Positions 1 to 4,631 of a stretch of 5,613 nucleotides of DNA are shown in pieces. Position 1 is the first letter of the stretch; each line of letters opens with the position of its first letter. The stretch lies in the NCBI GenBank assembly GCA_007132255.1, contig SLOZ01000217.1, positions 1 through 5,613 on the forward strand, read 5' to 3'. A program made the translations under genes and the position numbers. Source of the stretch: Limnochordia bacterium (lineage in GTDB: Bacteria; Bacillota; Limnochordia; Darwinibacteriales; B1SED10-159). Under the pieces are notes generated by a model that had not been told where the DNA came from, searched no databases, and saw only the letters and a program-made list of their open reading frames with translations.

Positions 1-225
1 GCCATCCGTGCCCCAAGGATGGAATTCTCCCGAAGCATCCCGCATGGCCCCCCAGAGAATGGGTCGTCCATCGTTATCCAACTCTGCCAGACCGGCGATC
101 TCACCGAAGCGCCCACTAGCCTCGGCCCACAGCGGAGGCACCCACTGCGCTCCTTGATCGGCCGGGCCCTGTCCAGCGATGCCCACAACATAAAATGTAC
201 CCATTTGTCGAAGTTTCCAGTTCAT
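1..225 (-). CDS. GyrI-like / AraC effector-binding-domain protein, N-terminal part (cut by left window edge)
   Basis: Seventy-five codons are visible and the frame stays open to base 1, so the C-terminus is missing. The protein begins MNWKLRQMGTFYVVGIAG. It then has a W-x-P-P-L-W segment (about residues 28-33), a G-R-F-x-E-I-A-G-L stretch (38-46) and I-L-W-G-A-M (56-61). This pattern of a 'VVG' strand, an aromatic helix and a second 'L-x-G' strand is that of the GyrI-like small-molecule-binding fold (AraC effector-binding domain). That fold occurs alone or fused to DNA-binding domains and binds hydrophobic or cationic compounds. No helix-turn-helix precedes it here, so a stand-alone binding protein is likely. 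I chose the ATG at 225 because GGGAGG lies upstream, though 13 nt away, which is long. An in-frame ATG at 246 overlaps that site and has no ribosome site of its own. It is probably co-transcribed with the acetyltransferase gene 43 nt upstream. The family call is from motif pattern only. Confidence 0.62.
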   Translation of the reverse strand, partial: MNWKLRQMGTFYVVGIAGQGPADQGAQWVPPLWAEASGRFGEIAGLAELDNDGRPILWGAMRDASGEFHPWGTDG

Positions 226-268
226 TTGATATAGTTCGCCTCCCATTGGCTTAAGACTAAAACCGTTC

Positions 269-829
269 TTACTGCGCCGAACCAACGGAAACGGCCGTAC
301 GTCTCCAGTCTTGGGGAAACAAGATGTACATAGGATGCCGCAGACCCGTTGCTTCATAGAACGCATCATGCGTGAAGTCAAAACCAAGCTTCTGCAGCAG
401 CGCACCCGAGCGTTCGTTGTTCGGATGATGCCCAGACACCAAGACCTTGACTTCCAGCGTCGTAAAGGCATGCTGAATCACAGCGCTAGCGGCTTCAGTT
501 CCCAAACCTTGACCCCAAAATTCAGGCAGCAGGTGAAAACCCAATTCATAGGCGGATCGCTCCGGTTGGTACGGATGCAGCCCACAACAGCCCACAAAGC
601 TGTTGGTTTCCCGCAGCACCATCGGCCAATACTGAACACCCCACCGCTCCTGGTGTGCTATCTCTTGGGCAAAGCGTTGGTCAATTTGCTCCTGGGAAAA
701 CGGTCCTCCAATCAAACGCGTTACATCGTCACAACCGTAGAGGCGCCGAGCCCACGGCCGCAGTTTTTCTTCCCAAACAACAAACCCAAGTCGTTCACTG
801 GTGAGAAACCGTTCGGGATTACTCTGCAT
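269..829 (-). CDS. GNAT-family N-acetyltransferase (RimJ/RimL-like)
   Basis: A 186-residue protein expected to transfer acetyl from acetyl-CoA to an amine. The N-terminus has the family's opening strand (F-L-T-S-E-R-L, residues 8-14). Motif A follows as Y-E-L-G-F-H-L-L-P-E-F-W-G-Q-G-L-G-T-E-A (94-113), which holds the acetyl-CoA pyrophosphate loop. The late motif N-N-E-R-S-G-A-L-L-Q-K-L-G-F (137-150) is typical of the Acetyltransf_3/RimJ-RimL group. Length is normal. No signal peptide or membrane segment is seen, so it should be cytosolic. The ATG at 829 lies inside the end of the nucleotidyltransferase gene (11-nt overlap). Its ribosome site GGTGGAG (834-840) also lies inside that gene, 4 nt from the start codon, so translational coupling is likely. 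The open frame continues upstream to about 1030, but that part is out of frame with the real upstream gene and shows no GNAT sequence. The substrate could be a protein N-terminus, an antibiotic or a metabolite; sequence does not decide. Confidence 0.9.
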   Translation of the reverse strand: MQSNPERFLTSERLGFVVWEEKLRPWARRLYGCDDVTRLIGGPFSQEQIDQRFAQEIAHQERWGVQYWPMVLRETNSFVGCCGLHPYQPERSAYELGFHLLPEFWGQGLGTEAASAVIQHAFTTLEVKVLVSGHHPNNERSGALLQKLGFDFTHDAFYEATGLRHPMYILFPQDWRRTAVSVGSAQ

Positions 830-1604
830 ACTGCTCCACCTCGAGACGCCGCTGGACGCGCTGGCGGGCCAGCTGCACAGCTTCCTCATACGGAGGCTCC
901 AAGACGTCCTCCAAAAAATCCACCGTCCAACAAAACAAATGCAAACCGGCCCAGACGCGATCTTGAATGGTGTACGTGCCATACAAGCCAAAGGCCCGCT
1001 GGCTCCAGCGCAGAAATCCCAATTCGTCATGCAAACGACGCGTCAGCTGGTCCAAAAAGCTGTTATCACTCTCTAAGAGCACACCCTGCTGCACCGTGAG
1101 AACGTCGACGAGACCAAACGTCAGACCATGAAGGCCCTGAAGGATGCGACCAACGTGGATATCTTCCAGACCCTGCATCGCCTTGTACACTTCCTCCAAC
1201 CAACGCATCAGCTGTTGATTCGCATACAAGTTGGCTCGCTTCTGCATTTCGGGGCCCCAAACAAACGCCCTTGCCCGACGTTGAATCGCCGCGAACTGCT
1301 GCTGGGGATCCCAATACGCTTGCCCATCCCGCAGACCCTGGATTACACTAACGGCGGCTGCCGGCTGCGTAAACCAGTCTTCCACCACACACGCGTCGGC
1401 AAAAGACACCGTAACATACACACCTCCGCAGTTCCGAGGCTCTTGGTCTGCAACCACCTGGTCGCTGCCAGCTAAACACAGTACATCCACATCACTGAAC
1501 GGACGCTGCACTTCGCGAGCATAGCTTCCCAAAATGGCTATGGCCTGCGGCCCTTGACTGCAAAGTTCCTGCAAATATGACTCCACGCTCCGTGGTACGT
1601 TCAA
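819..1604 (-). CDS. nucleotidyltransferase-domain protein (GSX10DXD type)
   Basis: A 261-residue protein with a Pol-beta-type minimal nucleotidyltransferase domain. The signature is exact: G26-S27, ten residues, D38-V-D40, within ILGSYAREVQRPFSDVDVL. The two aspartates are the expected Mg-nucleotide ligands. After the next strands come a W-D-P segment (98-100) and R-A-R-A-F-V-W. The rest (about 110-261) is helical and Trp/Leu-rich and resembles the substrate-binding half of kanamycin- or streptomycin-nucleotidyltransferase-like proteins. The third catalytic carboxylate is not obvious: the strand V-Y-V-T-V-S-F (62-68) has Thr where many relatives carry Asp. I chose the TTG at 1604 because GGGAGGT sits 7 nt upstream. 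The in-frame GTG at 1613 overlaps that site and is preceded almost directly by a stop. The gene lies 69 nt after GH127 and overlaps the acetyltransferase gene. Transfer of AMP to a small molecule is plausible; the substrate is unknown. Confidence 0.85.
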   Translation of the reverse strand: MNVPRSVESYLQELCSQGPQAIAILGSYAREVQRPFSDVDVLCLAGSDQVVADQEPRNCGGVYVTVSFADACVVEDWFTQPAAAVSVIQGLRDGQAYWDPQQQFAAIQRRARAFVWGPEMQKRANLYANQQLMRWLEEVYKAMQGLEDIHVGRILQGLHGLTFGLVDVLTVQQGVLLESDNSFLDQLTRRLHDELGFLRWSQRAFGLYGTYTIQDRVWAGLHLFCWTVDFLEDVLEPPYEEAVQLARQRVQRRLEVEQYAE

Positions 1605-1611
1605 GCCCCCC

Positions 1612-1618
1612 ACCTCCC
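1612..1618 (-). promoter_or_regulatory. ribosome binding site deciding a TTG start (nucleotidyltransferase)
   Basis: The minus strand reads GGGAGGT here, followed by 7 nt and then TTG at 1604-1602. The alternative GTG (1613-1611) uses bases of this site itself, so it cannot be the start served by it. This places the real N-terminus three residues inside the longest open frame. Confidence 0.7.
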
Positions 1619-1673
1619 ATCAACACACTGCAGCGCTTGCCTCGGTTCAAAAAGCCTAGACAGCGCCAGCTGA

Positions 1674-3605
1674 CTAACATTCACGCAGCCAAACGAGCAT
1701 CTCGCCTCGTCCCCGATTGCCCCAGAGAAAATAGGGAACAGCAACTACAGATACACTTTCATACTCCAGCTGCCCCATGGCATAAAGCGCCTGTTCGGGA
1801 AAGACCGTCCGAAATCCATTAAAGGCTAAGCATACAGCCCATGGCCATTGGTGGGCGTCGCTGCTCTCCGTCACCGCAGCATCGCCGGGACATTGGATAT
1901 CCCGAAGTTGGGAGCCATTGTCCACTTCTTCTAGACAATAAACCACTGGTCCGCGCATCAACGCCGTCCGTCCGCTGTTTTCGCCGACAGACGGGTGGGC
2001 ATAGACCCGTTCCGGCTGCATAGGCAGCTGCAGTTCAACGATGTCGTCGTCCTCCCAGGTGCGTTCTAGAGCGGCGTATCCATTGTTCATGACCTGGGAT
2101 AAGTCCACAGCTTCACCATTAACCGACAACTCCGGGCGCCGGCACCACGAAGGAATCCGGACAGCCAACTCAAACTTGACGCTGCTTTCCAGGGCGAGCC
2201 GCAGTGTCACAGCAGCATCCCAAGGATAATTGGTCTCCTGGTGCAGTCGAACATCTTGTCCCTGCACTTTGAAATCAGCTTCGCTGCCGACAAACAGATC
2301 CACAGTAATCTGCTCGTCATCGTGCGAGTAAATGTATTGACCCAAAGAGGCCAACAAGCGTGCCACGTTGGGTGGGCAACAGGCGCAGCCAAACCAGCCT
2401 TGGCGTTCGGTCATCACATGACGATGGTCGTTACGGTACTCTGCCACATCGGGGCGGACTTCCAGTGGATTCACGTAGAAGAACTGTTTGCCATCCCAGC
2501 TGATGCCGCTGAGCACGTTGTTATACAGCGCCCGTTCCATGACGTCACCATAGCTGCCGTTTAGATCAGCCTGCAGCATGCGTTTCGCCCAAAAGATGAG
2601 TCCAATGGCGGCGCACGTCTCCGTATAAGCAGTGTCATTGGGCAGATCGTAATCGATGGTAAACGCCTCACCAAAACTCTGGGAACCGATACCACCTGTA
2701 ATGTACATCCGCTGCTTCGTTACGTTCTGCCACAGCGTTTGGCAAACTTTAAGGAGCTCCTCATTGTTTGTCTCCACGGCCACATCCACCATGCCCGAAT
2801 AGAGATAGACTGCCCGCACGGCATGGCCTTCCGCTGTTGACTGTTCAAGCACTGGCCGATGGCTCTGACTATACGAGTAATCCCAGAGACCGTGTGTAAC
2901 CTTCACGTCTTCCTCACCGCGCTTGCGGGCTTCCTCCTCGAAATAATGCGGCTCTTGACCGCGCTGCTGGATGAAATATTCGGCCAAACGCAAATAGCGT
3001 TCCTCGTTGGTAACGCGATACAGCTTAACTAGAGCTAACTCGATCTCTTCGTGCCCCGGATAGCCCTGCCGTTTTTCAGGCTCGGGTCCAAATTGGGTAT
3101 CAATGTGATCTGCCATGCGGCACATGACGTCCAATAGCGTTGTCTTGCCCACTGCTTCATAATAGGCGACCGCGGCTTCCATCATGTGACCGGCACAATA
3201 CAGCTCATGGTTTTCTCGCAAATTGGTCCAGCGCTTCCCAGGTTCTTTCACCGTATAAAAGGTGTTTAGGTATCCATCCTCTTGCTGCGCTTGCTCGATC
3301 ACAGCGATCACTTCTTCCACACGCGACTCTAAGTCCGCGTCTGGATGCACGGCTAAACTGTAAGCCGCAGCCTCAAGCCACTTAGCAACATCGCTGTCTT
3401 GAAACACCATACCATAGTATTCACCGTCTTCTAAGCCGGCAGCGATCCGGAAGTTGCGGATCGCGTACGACGGCTCCTGCTCTTCAATGCGATCGTGCAG
3501 GATATCTTCCTGGTAGGGAATCACCACCTCCCGCACTACATCCATGCGTTCCCGCCAAAACGTATCTGTCACCTTCACTTGTGTAATCGGAATCCACCTT
3601 CTCAA
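1674..3605 (-). CDS. GH127 beta-L-arabinofuranosidase (non-reducing end)
   Basis: Predicted to release L-arabinose from beta-L-arabinofuranosides (EC 3.2.1.185), as in arabinose-decorated plant cell-wall glycans. From the TTG start it is 643 residues, close to characterised HypBA1 proteins. The N-terminus R-R-W-I-P-I-T-Q-V-K-V-T-D-T-F-W-R-E-R is a typical GH127 opening. An (alpha/alpha)6 barrel follows, with conserved H133 (H-E-L-Y-C-A-G-H), H185 (Y-P-G-H) and H261. Active-site residues are complete: acid/base E313 (F-G-E-A-F), zinc ligands E329 and C331 (T-E-T-C), and C409 and C410 in W-F-G-C-A-C-C-P-P-N, where C409 matches the nucleophile Cys417 of Bifidobacterium HypBA1. The 16-residue spacing between the two Glu matches that enzyme. 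The rest is beta-sandwich. There is no signal peptide, so imported oligosaccharides are the likely substrate. An ATG at 3665 would add 20 residues but has no ribosome site; GGAGG sits 9 nt before the TTG. Confidence 0.93.
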   Translation of the reverse strand: MRRWIPITQVKVTDTFWRERMDVVREVVIPYQEDILHDRIEEQEPSYAIRNFRIAAGLEDGEYYGMVFQDSDVAKWLEAAAYSLAVHPDADLESRVEEVIAVIEQAQQEDGYLNTFYTVKEPGKRWTNLRENHELYCAGHMMEAAVAYYEAVGKTTLLDVMCRMADHIDTQFGPEPEKRQGYPGHEEIELALVKLYRVTNEERYLRLAEYFIQQRGQEPHYFEEEARKRGEEDVKVTHGLWDYSYSQSHRPVLEQSTAEGHAVRAVYLYSGMVDVAVETNNEELLKVCQTLWQNVTKQRMYITGGIGSQSFGEAFTIDYDLPNDTAYTETCAAIGLIFWAKRMLQADLNGSYGDVMERALYNNVLSGISWDGKQFFYVNPLEVRPDVAEYRNDHRHVMTERQGWFGCACCPPNVARLLASLGQYIYSHDDEQITVDLFVGSEADFKVQGQDVRLHQETNYPWDAAVTLRLALESSVKFELAVRIPSWCRRPELSVNGEAVDLSQVMNNGYAALERTWEDDDIVELQLPMQPERVYAHPSVGENSGRTALMRGPVVYCLEEVDNGSQLRDIQCPGDAAVTESSDAHQWPWAVCLAFNGFRTVFPEQALYAMGQLEYESVSVVAVPYFLWGNRGRGEMLVWLREC

Positions 3606-3614
3606 CGCAATGTT

Positions 3615-3619
3615 CCTCC
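3615..3619 (-). promoter_or_regulatory. ribosome binding site deciding a TTG start (GH127)
   Basis: The minus strand reads GGAGG here, then 9 nt, then TTG at 3605-3603. The upstream ATG at 3665 has no purine-rich site before it. The protein from the TTG begins exactly where GH127 homology is expected to begin, so the 20 upstream residues are probably leader sequence, not protein. Confidence 0.68.
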
Positions 3620-3654
3620 AATCTGTGGGCTCAGACGCATCGTCTGCCCTGGGT

Positions 3655-3681
3655 TTTCTGGTCATTGTGGTCTTTATGGTC
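3655..3681 (-). repeat. three tandem 9-nt units, GACCANAAN
   Basis: The minus strand reads GACCATAAA, GACCACAAT, GACCAGAAA in direct succession. The array sits just upstream of the GH127 ribosome site and covers the in-frame ATG at 3665. That ATG therefore arises from the repeat, which is a further reason to doubt it as the start codon. Confidence 0.75.
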
Positions 3682-3813
3682 TTGACAATCCATAGTTTTG
3701 TCTCTTCTTCGCTTCGTGGCGTTGTTGGGGTCTATCAAAAACGCTGAGCATAGTGCCGCTCTGGCAAATCGAGTCAGTCTCTTACATCGCTTACGGTCAC
3801 TGGGCATTGTCTC

Positions 3814-3847
3814 CTGCGGCTGGTAAGCCGCTGTGGCTGGTAAGCGC
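3814..3847. repeat. imperfect 17-nt tandem duplication
   Basis: Two adjacent units match at 14 of 17 bases and share the 11-mer GGCTGGTAAGC (3818-3828 and 3835-3845). The first unit also gives a 6-bp hairpin, GCGGCT-GGTA-AGCCGC (3816-3831). It could be a pair of protein-binding sites or a small slippage duplication. Confidence 0.6.
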
Positions 3848-3849
3848 TG

Positions 3850-3870
3850 AGGCAAATGGTTCGATTGCCT
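3850..3870. repeat. 6-bp inverted repeat AGGCAA / TTGCCT
   Basis: AGGCAA (3850-3855) and TTGCCT (3865-3870) are separated by 9 nt. On its own it is within chance expectation. I list it because it directly follows the 17-nt duplication and lies between it and the 20-bp palindrome, all upstream of the GH127 gene. Confidence 0.35.
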
Positions 3871-3915
3871 TCGCGGCAGTGGATTGCGGGAATCGGCTCC
3901 CTCGTCATCCAACAC

Positions 3916-3935
3916 AACAGGTCTGCAGACCCGTT
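3916..3935. promoter_or_regulatory. near-perfect 20-bp palindrome, candidate operator
   Basis: AACAGGTCTG joins CAGACCCGTT with no spacer. Nine of ten base pairs are symmetric and the central 12 bp (GGTCTGCAGACC) are perfect. The absence of a loop argues for a dimeric repressor site over an RNA hairpin. It lies about 310 nt upstream of the GH127 start, so it could control that gene if the promoter is nearby. No regulator gene is in the window and I cannot match it to a known operator. Confidence 0.45.
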
Positions 3936-4015
3936 TCACAGAGACCCATGCGTGGTTTGCGACGGAGGGCAAAATGTTTTTAGATAGGCGTTTCTCGGAG
4001 CTGAGTCATCAGTTT

Positions 4016-4035
4016 TGGCCGTTGAAACACGGCCA
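4016..4035. repeat. 7-bp perfect hairpin TGGCCGT / ACGGCCA
   Basis: A 7-bp stem with a 6-nt loop (TGAAAC). No T-tract follows on either strand, so it is not a standard terminator. It is the first of three hairpins in 150 nt. Confidence 0.5.
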
Positions 4036-4062
4036 TGCAACAGGCAAGCTTGGACACCAGTG

Positions 4063-4087
4063 TTGCCAATAGGTTCGCCATTGGCAA
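4063..4087. repeat. 8-bp perfect hairpin with inner GG-TTCG-CC cap
   Basis: TTGCCAAT (4063-4070) pairs with ATTGGCAA (4080-4087). Inside, GG and CC close a TTCG tetraloop, leaving one unpaired A. On the plus strand an A-tract follows (4089-4095). On the minus strand the matching T-tract precedes the stem, the wrong order for an intrinsic terminator of the annotated genes. Confidence 0.55.
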
Positions 4088-4154
4088 GAAAAAAACCTGT
4101 CTTTAGATTGGATTGAAAGGATGCGGCTGCCAAATTCTCCCGTCACCAGCGTCG

Positions 4155-4169
4155 TTGTGCCTCGCACAA
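4155..4169. repeat. 6-bp perfect hairpin TTGTGC / GCACAA with 3-nt loop
   Basis: A short tight stem-loop (loop CTC). An A-run follows it on the plus strand, so on the minus strand a T-run precedes it, the same arrangement as the hairpin at 4063-4087. Confidence 0.45.
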
Positions 4170-4306
4170 AAAGCCTATGACTCAACCTTACGCCCTCCGG
4201 GGAGTGCTCACAGATTCGCGCCGGCAGCCCAAAATCCCGTTCCGTACTGGACGTTGTCGCGCCTTCTGTGTCTTGGAACATTTCTCGCAGAGGTGGTCTG
4301 TCCTTA

Positions 4307-4363
4307 ATCCAAAGCCGCTGTTCTGCTTACCTCAAGCTCCAAGGCCGCTTTTGGATACCTTGG
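4307..4363 (-). repeat. 12-nt direct repeats 30 nt apart with mutually exclusive stems
   Basis: TCCAAAGCCGCT (4308-4319) and TCCAAGGCCGCT (4338-4349) differ at one base and start exactly 30 nt apart. Two stems compete for the same bases. ATCCAAA plus GC (4307-4315) can pair with 4347-4356 with one bulge, enclosing a small GCTT/AAGC stem (4325-4337). Alternatively CCAAGG (4339-4344) can pair with CCTTGG (4358-4363). Alternative pairing is typical of RNA switches, but no known riboswitch class is recognised here. Confidence 0.45.
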
Positions 4364-4382
4364 CAATCACAGACGGAGTCTA

Positions 4383-4403
4383 GCCGGCTCGACGAAAAGC
4401 CGG
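4383..4403. repeat. 6-bp hairpin CCGGCT / AGCCGG
   Basis: CCGGCT (4384-4389) and AGCCGG (4398-4403) are separated by an 8-nt loop. No T-tract follows on the minus strand. It may be a secondary processing or stabilising structure downstream of the uxaE terminator, or chance. Confidence 0.35.
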
Positions 4404-4428
4404 GGAATGTATGCCAAGCTCGTCTTTC

Positions 4429-4460
4429 GAACCGATTGCTGGGCTGACCGTGATCGGTTC
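4429..4460. repeat. 8-bp inverted repeat GAACCGAT / ATCGGTTC
   Basis: Two perfect 8-bp arms (4429-4436 and 4453-4460) are separated by 16 nt. A further GAACCGA occurs at 4551-4557, on the other side of the terminator-like hairpin. The wide spacing is more like paired protein-binding half-sites than a stable hairpin. Confidence 0.4.
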
Positions 4461-4503
4461 AGCTGGATTTTCCATGTGCCTGCTTCAACTCCTCCGTAGA
4501 CCA

Positions 4504-4539
4504 AAGGCCCGAAGCCAGCCAAGGGCTGTTTCGGGCCTT
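4504..4539 (-). terminator. likely intrinsic terminator of uxaE
   Basis: A perfect 10-bp outer stem, AAGGCCCGAA (4504-4513) with TTCGGGCCTT (4530-4539), encloses a further AGCC/GGCT stem. It lies about 90 nt beyond the uxaE stop codon. On the minus strand the stem ends in GGGCCTTTGG, so the U-tract is only three bases. The stem is strong enough to be functional, but termination efficiency is uncertain. In the plus direction no U-tract is present. Confidence 0.6.
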
Positions 4540-4631
4540 CAGAAACTCCTGAACCGACACACATTTGAGCATGGGCATCGGAACCAATCACTGGCCAATC
4601 GCAACCGCTATCAGCGACGACTGGGCCGGCC

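Larger units (their letters stand above)
3606..4631. other. gene-free interval of about 1.0 kb between uxaE and the GH127 gene
   Basis: No open frame here has a good ribosome site together with a recognisable product; those of 60-110 codons look random in composition. The interval holds a strong terminator-like hairpin near uxaE, at least five further short perfect hairpins, a 20-bp near-palindrome, and direct repeats with 9-, 17- and 30-nt spacing. It should contain the GH127 promoter, but no pair of -35/-10 boxes is convincing. A small RNA, a long regulated leader, or the remains of a decayed gene are all possible. Confidence 0.6.

Noticed and set aside
311..1099. 262-codon plus-strand open frame
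   Set aside because: It lies antisense to the GNAT and nucleotidyltransferase genes, has low-complexity Pro/Arg/Ala-rich sequence and no recognisable domain. The minus-strand genes explain the open frame.
1626..1654. Possible promoter for the nucleotidyltransferase gene: TTGAAC, 17 nt, TGTGTT
   Set aside because: The -10 match is poor and would sit almost on the ribosome site. Read-through from GH127 is at least as likely.
1650..1676. Possible terminator after GH127 (CAGC/GCTG stem and a later T5)
   Set aside because: The stem is only 4 bp and the T-run is not adjacent to it.
3611..3748. Small plus-strand open frame encoding a possible membrane segment (A-L-G-F-L-V-I-V-V-F-M-V-L)
   Set aside because: No ribosome site precedes it. 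The hydrophobic run is the reverse reading of the 9-nt GACCANAAN repeat, so it is best explained as a by-product.
3747..3777. Possible promoter for GH127: CTGACT, 19 nt, TATGCT on the minus strand, with a weak cre-like site at 3782-3795
   Set aside because: Both boxes match only about four of six consensus bases with non-ideal spacing. The cre-like site matches 8 of 10 fixed positions, which is not rare enough to claim.
3850..3871. tRNA-like GGTTCGATTGCC (T-loop resemblance)
   Set aside because: The stem and loop sizes do not fit a T-arm and no acceptor, D or anticodon arms can be found around it.
3984..4012. Possible promoter ATGACT, 17 nt, TATCTA on the minus strand upstream of the palindrome
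   Set aside because: Spacing is ideal but the -10 box matches only three of six bases and lacks the final T.
4087..4120. T7 tract on the minus strand as a terminator
   Set aside because: Only a 3-4 bp stem can be drawn before it, and it is over 500 nt beyond the uxaE stop.
4380..4475. 31-codon minus-strand open frame (starts MENPAEPITV) downstream of uxaE
   Set aside because: GGAGGAG is present but 13 nt or more from the ATG, the peptide is short with no recognisable feature, and it begins after the likely terminator.
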